The notes beneath the pieces were generated by a model, which was given only the letters and a program-made list of their open reading frames with translations, did no database searches and was not told the origin of the DNA. From Sthenelais limicola (Eukaryota; Annelida; Polychaeta; Phyllodocida; Sigalionidae), in NCBI GenBank assembly GCA_942159475.1, contig OW804102.1, forward strand, positions 31,068,873-31,132,872: a stretch of 64,000 bases of DNA, in the 5' to 3' direction. Position 1 is the first letter of the stretch. Every line of letters starts with the position of its first letter. Position numbers and translations under genes: made by a program. Shown one piece after another: positions 34,195-46,400 of the stretch.

Positions 34195-35517
34195 GATTAC
34201 TCCACCCCATACTATATGTTAATATAGAAGTATCAATAATTTAGATACCATAGTGAAAGACAAATTGGTAACTTTCGCCAGAATTTAATTTAGTTAATTC
34301 AATTTAGTGTGGTTCTCCTAAATTTCAATCCCCCAAAAGTGATACAGACTTTGTCATATTTTCGAATTATATTTATAAAACTAATATTACACCGAATTTA
34401 TTCCAATTTCAACGGAACTTAACAATAAACGTATTTTGGATTTGACTATAACAAAACGAGTTATAAGTTCTGTCTGAAGTGAAAAATGCCGAAAGGACGT
34501 TTGGATTATATTAGAAGACCACTTGGGAACGTAGCGCATACAAGAAGAGAATGAAACGTAATTAAAATAGTAAGAAAGGAAAATATGTCCACATTCGGCT
34601 TTTATGGAATATTTTCAGACGCCGCTGGTTTGAATAGCTACCATTCCATCCAAAGAATTTCCCTCCGGTGAAAAATGTCGTAGTGTACTCTAGGAACTAT
34701 ATACTCAGGGTGGCGAGTCCTTGAAGGAATGCTATTTTATCTTTTTAGATCCTTATGTGTTCATATGTATTCATTGAATTTGTATTTTTATTCAAACATA
34801 AGGAAATCTCCTATGCCAGTCTTTCAGGCCGCCCTTCAACTCAACATAATATGTCAGTATAAATTACCCACATGTTTCCTGATTAGGCTACTATCCTCTT
34901 CCAACTATTTGTATCTCTCATAAATAATTTGTATATTTGTTCTTATCGATAACATACACGCAAATTCGAACTCGGTTGTCTAAAGATGCATACCTTAATC
35001 TCTTCATATACACACATATATTGATAAAAATAACAATACATTTTTATTTCCATTTACGTTTACAAGGTATAATACAAATTCTGGTACGTTCTGATTTTAA
35101 GTTATTGTGCATTAGATTCTTATTTTCTGAGAATGAATCCTTTTCAAACCGTATGACATCCAACTCCCTTAGCTCTAGCTAAATATGCCCCATTACAAAT
35201 GTCTTTCTTGCTTCTAGATTATTTCCCGAAACCATTTGAGAGATCTTTCTTTTCTTCCCAAACCCTATTGATGAAATCTTAAGTATAAGTGGCTCTATCT
35301 GTGATAAGGTATGCTAGTGTAGCCCCACTCTATAACTAGGCGTCATCGATCATGTCCCTATTTTGACACATCCCTGTGTTGCGATCACATTATACTTCAA
35401 GCATAATGCATAGTTCTTGAGAACTGACATGAAGCATGATAACTGGTCCTTCTCAGTGTTTGTCCGTCTGTCTGTGTGTACCACTGAGGTGAATGTCCTC
35501 TACATGTTGGTGAAATG
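34195..35517. other. gene-free AT-rich stretch
   Basis: ORFs at 34729-34923 and 34937-35182 are AT-driven and unrecognised. Confidence 0.35.
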
Positions 35518-35580
35518 GGTTTTAGATGGGTTGGAAAAGAAGGGAACAAAAATCTTTAGTTTTTGACCGACGTTTGCCCA
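35518..35580. repeat. short interspersed repeat shared with 5593-5660
   Basis: GGGTTTTAGATGGGTTGGAA through AATCTTTAGTTTTTGACCG. Same block order as at 5593, length about 63 bp. Confidence 0.5.
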
Positions 35581-35643
35581 ATACAAGGTATGATTATGTT
35601 TATTCCTCAGACAATGCTTGGGTATCGCGGGAACAGTCTAAGC

Positions 35644-35842
35644 TAGTCTAGGCCCAAAGTTGAGAGAGTCCCTTCAAACGAAGGGAAAGCATCTCGTCTC
35701 AAACCGCAAAGTGCCATTATAATTCCATTAAGACCGAAGAATGTCATTATATTCCCATTAAAACGCCAAGTTCTAGGCCGGGAAACCGATTAGCGAAGTA
35801 GGCTGACATACCATTCTTATCTGATCTGAGGGTTTGGACCTT
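35644..35842. mobile_element. Family A element, long subtype, ends eroded
   Basis: TAGTCTAGGCCCAAAGTTGA, two successive CATTATA blocks (one more than the short subtype), AAACCGATTAGCGAAGTAGG, ending GGTTTGGACCT. Confidence 0.8.
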
Positions 35843-36356
35843 TAGTTGGGGACGTTTTGTATGTACATGTGAATGTGCACGTTGTGCCAGTGAGGGTTAT
35901 TATAATTTAGATTTGTTTAGAATTCTTTTTTGGAATTTTAATTCTATCTACATGTATTCGACGTGCATTCAACGAGTACAATGCATGCCACTATGACATA
36001 AACTATATATACGTATGGGTAGCCATCGATGTCTTGTATATCACACAACTTAATGAGATAAAGATGAGTATATTTGTATCAAGGGTTGGCATTAATTATA
36101 TAAACAACCGCATTATCAATATTTGTACGGTATTCACTGAGGATAATGTCTATGACATAATGTGTTGTGCAGAATAAAAACTGTTGTATGAACAAAATTG
36201 TGTGTTCATACAATAGGAGAAGGAGAAATACACATTAATATAACTCCTGCCCAAACAAAACAATTAAAATCACTAAGAACTTTAATCAATCAATCAAAAC
36301 ATCAACTGGGAGTGCAGCTTTAATTATTCTTCAAGGTCCACCTCTGTGAGTGTGTA

Positions 36357-36555
36357 CAGTCTAAGTCCAAACCCTCACATCATATAACAATGCTATGACA
36401 GTGATTGGACGCCTACTTCGCTAATCATTTTCCTGGCCTTGGAATATAATGACATTTCGCTGTCCTACTAGAATTATAATGGCACTTAGCGGTTTGTGGC
36501 GAAAGGCTTTAATCCCTTCGTTTGAAGGGACTCTTTCATCATTGGACCTAGACTG
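36357..36555. mobile_element. Family A element, long subtype, inverted, complete
   Basis: 199 bp from CAGTCTAAGTCCAAACCCTC to ATTGGACCTAGACTG, reverse orientation of 43213. Confidence 0.85.
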
Positions 36556-37541
36556 TGTAATATAGAAATAATGAAGGTTATTGTAGCGGTTAAGAGAGAT
36601 ACCCTGTCTGACCTTCTCACACCCAGACTCGTCCTCGAGGCTATGTTTGCCATGGAAACAGTGTGGCTGGAGACTCTTTGTCTTTCAGCCCTTCCAGCTA
36701 TTTACTCTACAGCCTTGTCAGAATCCGTCTAGCAAAAGGGCCATTGTTTACATAATGTGGCAACGCTTTGCTCTGAAATGGAAATAATGCGCTCTAGTTA
36801 TGACAAAGTTTTAACTGAATTGACAGAGGAGGATAATACACAGAAAATTCGTGACCGAAGTTTGGACATAGAAGTCCTTTATAGTATTATTATTATTATT
36901 CATGTTATATTCTTTAGCACTAAGGGGTTTTAATCACTGCTTTCAATTCAGATTTTAAAAATGCAAGAATATAGAAAAAAAAATGCAAGAATATTCATAT
37001 TTCTGTATCTAAAAGAAAGCTGCACAGCTGTACAGCTGCACCTATTTCCCTAAATTGAAATTTGAACTTAATTTATTAGGGAAGTTACTTATAAATGAAC
37101 CTATTGTTTAACTCTTCAATGATGTATCGCAACATATGCCCCGTTGTCAATAAATGGTATAGCACAGGGAAGAAAATTTTCTAGTTAAAAGTTACCATTT
37201 TAATCAAGTGCTGTGCAGGTGAATTCTGGCTGTGAGGCATAGACACGAATATGTTCCATTTACATTTTCACTAAATTCATACATGAGGACGATTTTAAGG
37301 CCTCTTGCTTAGGGGACGTGTCAAACTTAGTTTGTGAAAATGACATAGAACCGAAAAGAAATTCCTATAAATGTACATGTTTTGTATACTTAGGTAAAAT
37401 AAACCTTATATATTTGTAGTATTTAATTGATTTATGAGCAAATTGTGTATGATTTATGTATATAAGATCAATGGTTTTAGGTAGTGAATGCCCTGTTCAT
37501 TGCTAAGGTGCATTTCATGACAGACATTGCTCCTGTTTACT
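36556..37541. other. gene-free stretch
   Basis: No gene seen. A short TAT/TTA repeat is at 36884-36899. Confidence 0.35.
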
Positions 37542-37821
37542 TTTAAGCTGCGATTCCACTGGGCCACTCTTTATGTACTCCAGTGGTTCTCTCTGTTCTT
37601 TTGCAAGAGCGCATAAGAAACGGACAAACAGTGACACCAGAGTGATCGAATGATACACTATCATATATAATATTACGCTCTTCAAATTTGATGTTTGCCC
37701 TTTCTTAGGGTCCTCAGGACGTTGTGCTGAAATGTGTTGTGTTTGATTTGAGCAAGGAGAATGAAAAGTGCACCATGTAGAAGCAAACCTTGAGCACAGA
37801 TATAGTGGAATCACAGCTTTA
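37542..37821. mobile_element. Family F element, copy 3
   Basis: TTAAGCTGCGATTCCACTGG at the left and TAGTGGAATCACAGCTTTA at the right; 280 bp. Confidence 0.75.
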
Positions 37822-37919
37822 TAGACTGCTATTCACTCTGCCTATATAGCTCTCACTCAGTCCACATTGTTGATAATGTCTGGTCAAGGCAGTAGTAGGG
37901 AAAATGAATAAATCTTAAG

Positions 37920-38020
37920 GGCCTATCAAGCCGTTTCTCATGCGATTCTCACAGAATTTAGTGGAAAAGAGTCTGTTACAGCGCAAAATCGCATAAGAAT
38001 CGGGTTAGGGGACTAGGTCC
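37920..38020. mobile_element. Family G short palindromic element
   Basis: About 101 bp with inner inverted pair CTCATGCGATTCTCAC and GCGCAAAATCGCATAAGAATC, flanked by GGGCC/GGTCC ends. Related to 61764-61870 in reverse orientation. Confidence 0.7.
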
Positions 38021-38402
38021 TTAATTGGTCAAATCTATTTCATATGAAACAATGAATTGTCGATAAAATTGTTGTTAATTGATTTTGTTTTAATAAGATA
38101 TAAATTAGGATACAAGTTTGACATGGTTCCTAAAGATTCAATTGCATGGGAGGATTGGAGAGGATTCTGACAAGTTAGCTTAGAGCTTATCAGAAAATAT
38201 TTATTTTGGGTTTGATATCACCAAGTCAGAATAGACGAAGTGAGGATCAGATTCTGTCTGCCTGCCACTTCGCCTAGAGGCAGGATTTGGAAGACAAATT
38301 GTGGAAGACTCCATTGTTTGTTGTGGGGATTCCTCACAAGGACTATACCATACAACCCTAGGATATGCACTGTATACATTGTAACTTGTGCTGGGTCCTA
38401 GG

Positions 38403-38697
38403 TTTTATGATGCATGGGAGGGTGGGGGTAGAATGATAGAGGGGTTTCATAATGCATGGGAGGGTGGGGGTAGAATGATAGAGGGGTTTCATAATGCATG
38501 GGAGGGTGGGGGTAGAATGATAGAGGGGTCTCATAATGCATGGGAGGGTGGGGGTAGAATGATAGAGGGGTTTCATAATGCATGGGAGGGTGGGGGTAGA
38601 ATCATAGAGGGGTTTCATAATGCATGGGAGGATGGAGGTAGAATCATAGAGAGGTTTTTATAAAGCATGAGAGGGTAGGGGTAGAATGATAGAGGAT
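38403..38697. repeat. 42-bp minisatellite, seven units
   Basis: Seven units of 42 bp (TTTCATAATGCATGGGAGGG then TGGGGGTAGAATGATAGAGGGG). The first five are nearly identical; the last two decay. The period is a multiple of three, so frames stay open on both strands (14-residue repeats such as GFHNAWEGGGRMIE). No splice or start context supports coding. Confidence 0.95.
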
Positions 38698-40308
38698 ATT
38701 TATTATGGGACGACGAGAATGATAGAGGGGTTTTATAATTAGAGTCGGGGTATAGGTGCATAAAGGGGCAGATTAATTTTTTAACGAATAAACCTTTTTT
38801 TTTATTTAAGAAAAAAGTTTATCCTTACTGTCAGTACTAAACAATAATGAGGGATCTTGTTCACCTTCTACCCCCATCATTGTATCGTATGTTTAGGGTT
38901 TTCCAGACTAAAGCAAGCTAACTGTAGGCCCATTTGTCCATTGCATCGGACAGTGCCCTCCCTGTGGGCTACCAAATGTACAGTATCCCCTCGAAATGCC
39001 TCGTTGACTAATACTTTTAAAGATAAAATTATGGTGTTTGTGCAGCGCATGTACACCATATGTACAACACACGGCCGTGGTAATGGACATGGGCGCCTAA
39101 AGTCATGCGGCAAAAACCATCAGCATAACTACACACATCTCATAACCCATATCCTCGAAGAAACAAACTCAAAGGAAATTATATTAACTCTATCTATATG
39201 TCTTACCAACGAGACTGGAAGGTCCTTCCAGTCTCGTTGGTCCTACCCATCTCTATCTAAGAAATTTGGCGCATGTTTGCACTGGCAGTGGTTCTTGAAG
39301 GTATAACAACAAAATTCTCATTGAATGTACTCACTATTTGACATATATTATAGGGCTACAGTAAATAATATTGTGCTACTGTTAACTGTTTATACATTAT
39401 TGAAATTTTTGAAAATCTGACAGGAAATGTGGGTCAGAAGATACCAGTATATATATAGGATCCTGTTATTGTGTGTTTCTAAGTCGATGCAGTAAGACAA
39501 ATACCTGGAGGGGGAGCGATAATTATAGCGAAATAAGAAAATTGGGGGCCACAGCTAGGATTGTAGGCTAAAATAGAACTCTGAATGAGTGTTTGTTTTT
39601 TATCACCAACTTGTGCATGGATGGAAATTATTATTACTGTATCCTCATGACATTGATTGGGGTAGCTTAGCTATGGATCCAGGAAAAAGAAAATCGTAAT
39701 TTTCATCCATGATTACCTGAAAAAGTAGCTTTAAGGCTGAGAAAAGGTAAACTGTCACCCCGCCCGTTCAGACTCCCGACCACAAGAAATAACAGGATTC
39801 GCCGGAAAGAAGAGTGTATCTTGTTATGTTTACTAACTGGGCCTGAGATGTCAGGAACACAACTATGTCTGCCTCCTCCTCCTCCTCCGTCGCCATCCCA
39901 TAATACTACCAGTCTGATCCATCACCACCAGGAGGAGGGCCAGTGCATAGTCTTGCCCAGTGCATGCCAGCAATCAATGTTCTCATTTGATGAGCCAAGG
40001 ATGTTATGGATGTTTCCACTTTTGCCAATAAATATTGATTACATTTTATAAAGACAAGAGTTGTATCCGATCTCTCTAAATGAAATTATGGTCGTTCTTT
40101 AGAAGTGGTAACTCCAGATCCAAAAGTTTGAAATCCATGAGAGAAATTATATATTCTCCGTAGGCTACCATACATGAGAAGAAAAGAGTAAAAATTAGTC
40201 TTAACCAATATCCGTTACACTTATTTAATCATAACAATGTCATATATCTTGTCTTAAACCTTATTCTTTATTACATTTGAACAACTTCTCCATAGATTTT
40301 CACTATAT
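38698..40308. other. gene-free stretch with one short perfect palindrome
   Basis: The overlapping ORFs at 38857-39306 (plus) and 38877-39113 (minus) show no domain I recognise. Confidence 0.4.
39206..39240. repeat. perfect 17-bp-arm palindrome with 1-base loop
   Basis: CCAACGAGACTGGAAGG, one T, then its exact reverse complement. The inner word CAACGAGAC recurs as a foldback at 63806-63830. Confidence 0.9.
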
Positions 40309-40546
40309 CGGTCAGATCGTCAGAAAATGTACAATCGGCAACTTTACAAATTCAGTAAATTCTGCTAAATTAGACAGAAGAATTATAAATACTTGATATA
40401 TTTGAGTATATTTGGCATTGGGTTGAGTCAAAACTTATGTTAGGTCATGTTGAACAGTATTCTAATCCTCATTATTTATTCTTTTAATTCGGGTTATTTG
40501 AGAGGGTTGGTGAAGGCGAATTGTACATCTTCTGACGAACTGACCC
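40309..40546. mobile_element. Family B element, complete
   Basis: CGGTCAGATCGTCAGAAAAT at the left and ACATCTTCTGACGAACTGACC at the right form good inverted repeats. The best-preserved copy in the window. Confidence 0.85.
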
Positions 40547-42189
40547 ATATGCTTGTGATTTACCCACTAGTCTATCCATCAACTGTTTCTTAAGATCTAC
40601 CAGATATTCCTAGAAAACGATTTCTGCACACCTGATTGATATATATTATATAAGCTCGCAACACATTAACAATATACTGAGGATCCAAGAACCACTAAAC
40701 TAAATATGAAGATGGGCATATTCTATATTTAAAAAAAAGTGTTTGAATTTGTGTTGAGAATTCATGTAGCGCAAAACATAATAATACCTAACTCATTCGC
40801 AAAACAATGTATTTTTTGCTATGCTCTTCATATTTATTCTATAATATATTATTATAAACTTCTATTTCCACTTAACAACCTTTTGTTTCATAATATGATG
40901 GTTGCAAAATCACATTTAACAGTGTCAATTTGATGAGTTTCATTTCTACAACAAAGATCTCTTCAAGCTTAATAATTGGTATTCCTAAGTTTCCTTTTGT
41001 TGCAATATCTATTAATCTATTTATAAAGATTTCCTCTGGCTTTCTTGTTATTCCTATGTTTCTTCCTTTACTTACAGGCAGTTTTGCTATTTTCTATTGG
41101 CATTGTGATGTTTTTTCTATGTGTTTCTTTAGTGCAGTGATAATGCAGTACTTTCCTTTCACATACATCAGAGAAAATCTCGTATTTGAGATAGATTCTT
41201 GCAGTATAGGTCATTTTGGCAGAGATAAATACATTTGACTTGTACAATGCATTGTACAAACAGGTAATGTACTATTGTATGGGAGCCCTGTCATTACACT
41301 AGATGTATGTATCCTGTAAGTGGTTGTTATTTCTCCCCTCTCCTTCACTTGTCCCTTTGGTTATTATACCAGATGCGGGTTAGGATTGGGCAGGGGGGCA
41401 CGCTTAGAATGTATTGCACCCCCTAGCTGTGCCTCTGCATTTAGAGGTTAGTATTATGCTTCGTTACCACCTTCTGGTGAACATGGAGTAACATGCTACA
41501 TCTCTGTTGTTTTGCATTGTAAGATTTATTTGTGATTTTTTAAAAAATAAATTTCAGTTTTCAATTTCAAAACGTTTATATTTCCACGAAGCTCAAAAGC
41601 ATCAATATAGAACTCAAAATCAATTATGATCAATCATTAGTATAGGGTTACAAATTTCATTTATGAAACGCTGGTATATATATATATATAATAATATTAT
41701 TATATACATTGGCTTTTGATAATGAATCAAGTTGGAATTTCTTGATAAATATTATTGTTTAATATTACTGGTATGATTAGTTCATTATTCTTATCATTTT
41801 ATCATAGAACATGTTTGGGATTCTTCAACATATGGATGTACCTTTGGGGCTCGGAACGCCAAACAATCATTAGATTGACGAGTTTGAATGCTCGTTCCTC
41901 CACGGTGGTATTAATCCTCACTGTGTACCCTCTGCATGGTCTCTCACTGTGAAAGGGTCGCCTACATGTGCCCCCCTCGACTGGGCTACCCTACTGAATG
42001 TACCTCATCTCATGTCTGAGAAAGCTATTATTCCAGGTGCAGACAGGCCTATGCACTCAGGTAGACACAATTGTACTCCAGGTTTACATGGGAGACATTG
42101 ACATTATATATTAGGAGGGGTAAATAATGGAGGGTATAATATAATTCCCTTCTTAATGTATGATCAGGGGGTTATGTATATGTATATAA
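40547..42189. other. gene-free AT-rich stretch
   Basis: The 102-codon ORF at 40930-41238 is hydrophobic by AT-rich composition and shows no family signature. An AT microsatellite is near 41675-41705. Confidence 0.4.
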
Positions 42190-42380
42190 GGGTCAGGGCG
42201 ACAGACAATGTACAATCGGCAGCTCTATACAATGTAGAAGTTCTGCTGAATTAGACTAGAATACTATAGTTATATCTGAGCATATTTGATATTGAGTTGA
42301 TTTAAGGAATTCAGAACTATATTTTGAATCTCATCTTCATTTGAGAGGATTGTTCAAGGTGAATTGTCTGTTGTCATATA
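42190..42380. mobile_element. Family B element, right end eroded
   Basis: GGGTCAGGGCGACAGACAAT then GTACAATCGGCAGCTC at the left; the right side stops after GGTGAATTGTCTGTTGTC. Confidence 0.75.
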
Positions 42381-42774
42381 TTGATATAATGATAATATAA
42401 CACTATTTGTGTATAAGCCTTAAGCCATGAACCGAGGGAGTAGAAAGAGCCTTTAGGCTTCCATGGTTTCATACCATCAGGACGCTAAATATTAGAAACT
42501 TTATTGCGGAAAGGATTTGATACGACATGTTCTGCGTAAAATATTGGTATTGTCCACCGAAGCAAATCCAAATCCAAAGAATGAAAGAGCTATAGATACT
42601 TTTGAATGTGAACTAACATTGTCAGGTCTTGATTTTTAAAAAGCACTTTTAACCATAGGGGTTAATATAACTACCTTTGAAGCATTGAGGGAATCGCCTC
42701 AAACTATCCCTATACGTCTAACATATACCTCCCTGATATGGTGTACATCCTTCAATAATATGACTACATTGGAA

Positions 42775-42938
42775 CCTCGCATAAAGACCACCCCGACCAC
42801 TCCTCTATTAAGACCAGTTTCTCTCAGTCCCGAATTGCTTTTCTCTCAGTAGATTAGCCCCTCTAATGAGACCACCTCGCTAAGAGATCACAAATCGTTC
42901 AGTCCCAAGGGTGGTCTCAATAGAGAGGTTCCACTGTA
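42775..42938. mobile_element. Family H pogo/Tigger-like MITE
   Basis: About 164 bp with ends TACATTGGAACCTCGCATAA and TAGAGAGGTTCCACTGTA. ACAGTGGAACCTCTC-type ends with TA targets are characteristic of pogo/Tigger-type mariner elements. The interior repeats AGACCACC-like words near both ends (AAGACCACCCCGACC; GGGTGGTCTCAATAG). Confidence 0.85.
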
Positions 42939-43212
42939 TATACTAAAATAATAGGTTGATCAACTACTTTAGTTACTGTAAAGAAAAAATTACATCTAGT
43001 GCAGTCTTTATTTATTTTGTTACTTAATACTTTCCTTTCTGATGTACTGGGGCGTAGAACCCTTCATATTATCTGGTGTGACAGGAAAGTCTGACGGCTG
43101 TAAAATGTATCTGATTAAATTGTCTGAAGTCTATCATTATGCTAGCAGTAGATCAGATTTGTTTCTGACTAGGGTATAATTTAGACTGGCAAGACTTAAA
43201 CTAATATCTCCT

Positions 43213-43426
43213 CAGTCTAGGCCCAATGTTGAGAGAGTCCCTTCAAACGGAGGAAAAGCCTGTCCCCTCAAACTGCAAAGTGCTATTATAATTCCATTAA
43301 GACCGTAAAATGCCATTATATTCCCATTAAAACGTCGAGTCGTAGGCCAGGAAACCAATTAGCGAAGTAGGCGTCCAATCATTAACATACCATTCTTAGC
43401 TGAGGGTTTGGACCTAGAATGGACTG
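43213..43426. mobile_element. Family A element, long subtype
   Basis: CAGTCTAGGCCCAATGTTGA to GGTTTGGACCTAGAATGGACTG (a small insertion in the right repeat). Two CATTATA blocks as in 35644. Confidence 0.85.
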
Positions 43427-43582
43427 TCCTGTAGCCCCTGTCACACAGTGTGGTAGTAAATTAAATTATGCTGAAAAATATCATATGTACAAGGTGATAT
43501 ACATTTTGTATTGTGTTTACTTACTTTACTTACATTGAACTGTATATTGTATACTGTATATTGTATACTTTCTGATGACTTT

Positions 43583-43715
43583 CTCTCGATCTCTCTCTCT
43601 CTCTGTCGCCCCTTTTCTTAATTACTCTCTCTCTCTCTGCCTCCACTTTTCTCTCTCTCTCCGCTTCCCATTCTCTCTCTCTCCCTCTCTTTCCCCACAC
43701 CCACGTACCTCTCTC
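43583..43715. repeat. CT-rich microsatellite tract
   Basis: Repeated CTCTCTCT runs with interspersed TTTC and CCC. The Ser/Leu-rich ORF here is a by-product. Confidence 0.9.
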
Positions 43716-45638
43716 AGAAAATTATCCCTTGCTTCTTCTGATGAGTGCAATCACATTTGACCTTAACAAATGTACCCATGTTCAAGTGTGCACCTCCCAG
43801 GGAGTGGTACATGGCTACTGAAGCCTTGTGTTAGGGCTGAGAGATTTATCGGACCAATTCCTTTGAGTACAGACTGGGGGTGCACAGAAGCGAACGACAT
43901 TAATATGAGACTTGGGTGCTTTCTAGCCTTGAGGGGAAATGACTTGTTCACTGACCAGATGATCTCCGTTCATATCAACCTCCTTGAAATCAAGCGAAAC
44001 ATTTACAATCAATTAATCCATATGAAATAAAGGTCATCTATTTATTCTCACCATGATACACCTGGTTAACGTTATAAATAAGTCCATCCAGGAAAGCTTT
44101 TTATAATTTTGAGAGATTCCAAAATTTGGTTTTTGTGTTGATCATTCATACAATTTCATATGGGAGATATCGCATAGACTAAAATGGTTAAGTGGCTCAG
44201 CTAGATTAATCATCATTAAGTCGTAGTCAAGACTTATCAAGATAGTTACCATAAACCTCCTTAATCTTTATTTCATGCCAAAATATACTCCAGCCTACAT
44301 GAAATCAGGTCTATAGTCCCTTTAAGAAAACCTGGAGAGTAATTCATATATGTGCATTCATAATGATGTGACTGTTCCACCGCTCTTTCCTATCTGCTTC
44401 TCCTTGCTAACAGACAATGCTTAGCAATTATTCCTACTGTAGGAATGTCCTACCTATAAGCAAGGACAAAAATAGATTAGTAACAGAAGCATTTTAAGTA
44501 AATATTTGTTATGCAACAGGCCCCCCGCACGATCCAACATCGCGACCATGAACAGCCCCTATTGGGAAATGTTTACAAAAGCGTTGGGCTATTAAGATAT
44601 CCTTGGCTCCAATAGCACCCATTGTGACAGACTGACCTATTACAGAAAGCCCTTATATATAAAGATACATGGCGCACAAGTAACATCTGGGTGAAGTGGT
44701 TGACTCATCCTCTCCATAATCTCCTCCTTCAAGGGCAGCCTTGTATCAAAATAAGTCAAGTGTCATAATTTACATTCATTTGTATTTATTTTATTTCGAA
44801 ACAATATTACAATGGATAATATTGTTATCTTCATTTGAACCTTCGATTTAGCTTAGATTGATATAGAGACATTGGAGAAAAGAAGGAAATATAAAAGGTT
44901 ACCATAACTATATAACTTGATTGGCAAAAACAAAAAATACATAACTTGATTCTTCAGGTATAACATATGAAAACAGATGAGAACCATCCCCTGACACGCT
45001 TTACATAACACAGCAATCTGTTTAATAATCTATAAATCTATAAAATATTTTCATTTTAGGGGTAACATAGACATTGACACAATAAGGTATACAACTAGAA
45101 ACCTTTGGTAATATATACCTTGTCAGAAATTAAGTTAAAATTGCCAAAGAAAAACGCTACAGATTAATATCCACTCTCTCGGTTTGACTGATTTTACATA
45201 ATGATATCTGAGGTTTTCAGCCTCACCTGATGTATTTACATAAATCTGAGTTATCCAGCCCCGAAGATTTAAACAATCTGAAATATAAATCTCAGTGACT
45301 GATACCCCTCAGTATGACCCCAATGGGAGCTTAGAGTGAAAGAGATCTACTCTAATTAAGGTAGGCGGCAATATTAAAGAGATTTAACACAATATTGAAG
45401 TTTTTGCATAATGATTTATCAGACAGACCGGTGGCGAATCTGGTAGCTGACTCACGTTGAATCCATTCGTCAGGTTGTTTTTTCTATGGGACACTGCCTC
45501 GGTAGTGAAAAGAATTATAATAAGCAAATTTAACAAAATGTTCAATACTTTATAGTTATGAACCAAGCCAATTTATGTTTCATGTAGCTCCACATCCGAT
45601 GTTCCGATTATCTAGATGAGGCATGGGTGTGTGTGTGT
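43716..45638. other. gene-free stretch
   Basis: No gene or recognisable repeat. Confidence 0.35.
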
Positions 45639-45653
45639 GGGGGGGGGGGGGGG
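45639..45653. repeat. GT repeat ending in poly-G (15)
   Basis: A GTGTGTGTGT stretch runs into 15 G. Confidence 0.9.
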
Positions 45654-45879
45654 AGTATTTGGAGGGGAGTCCAATCCCACATATGCTGAGAACTCCTGAT
45701 ACATTGATTCTACTTGGCCGGGTTTTTTTAAAATGTACAATCGACAATGTCTTTTTTGCGATCACCAAGTCGACGTTGCCATTTCATGATCGACAAATTG
45801 ATGCCAATGACAACAGAAATTGCCAAGTGACAACTGCTGTTTCATAGCGACAAAAGAATTGTGACCTCCCCTCTCCCGC

Positions 45880-46056
45880 CACCCCGCTCCCCCTCCCCCC
45901 TCCCCCACCAATCAGGAGCCCTATGACGAATGGGGGCAGCTGATTGGTCGGGTGTCACCCGAGTGCTTCCTGTCAAGATTGCACCATTTTCCATCCACCA
46001 ATCAGATCTTCTGACAGAAGAAAACGATGGCCGGGTGGATCTCAGGCTTTGGAGAG
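45880..46056 (+). promoter_or_regulatory. candidate promoter with three CCAAT boxes and a possible tiny first exon
   Basis: After a C-rich tract (45864-45907) come CCAAT at 45908, its inverse ATTGG at 45943, and CCAAT at 45998, each in the NF-Y context CCAATCAG or GATTGGTC. Downstream, ATG at 46027 in good context (A at -3, G at +4) opens MAGWISGFGE, ending at a GTAACC donor at 46057. Downstream exons were not recognised. GC content is clearly above the surroundings. Confidence 0.3.
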
Positions 46057-46280
46057 GTAACCCTATTATAAGGTTACATACGGGGTCACTCACATACATG
46101 AATACAACATTTAGGTGAGGTGATAGAGGTGACTCACCATGTTAAACGCCTACATCAATTAACACCAGGGGTCACTGCCATTCGCTTCACATGTTTCACC
46201 TTTTATCGCTCAGGAGCCTGGAACTAGCGACAATGGCTGGTAATCTATAGGGCACTTACCTTTGCAGTTGAACATATTTT

Positions 46281-46400
46281 GATTTGGTTTGATTTGAAAA
46301 GTATTTTATTCAGGATGTGAAGTACACAGAGTGCTGTTCTTATCACAACCTGAGGCATTTATAACAATTTCGCTTTTAGTCACTACAAAAAATCTTAGAC
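46281..46400 (-). mobile_element. non-LTR retrotransposon 3' tail
   Basis: GATTTGGTTTGATTTGAAAA then GTATTTTATTCAGGATGTG: short repeats followed by a TTTTATT block, as in the other tails. No coding remnant. Confidence 0.4.

Noticed and set aside
38857..39306. 149-codon plus-strand ORF with an overlapping minus-strand ORF
   Set aside because: No domain, splice context or composition bias I can recognise. It runs through the palindrome at 39206, which real coding sequence would rarely contain.
40930..41238. 102-codon hydrophobic plus-strand ORF resembling a membrane protein
   Set aside because: Its Phe/Ile/Leu/Ser content follows from T-rich DNA. No family pattern, and nearby frames look the same.
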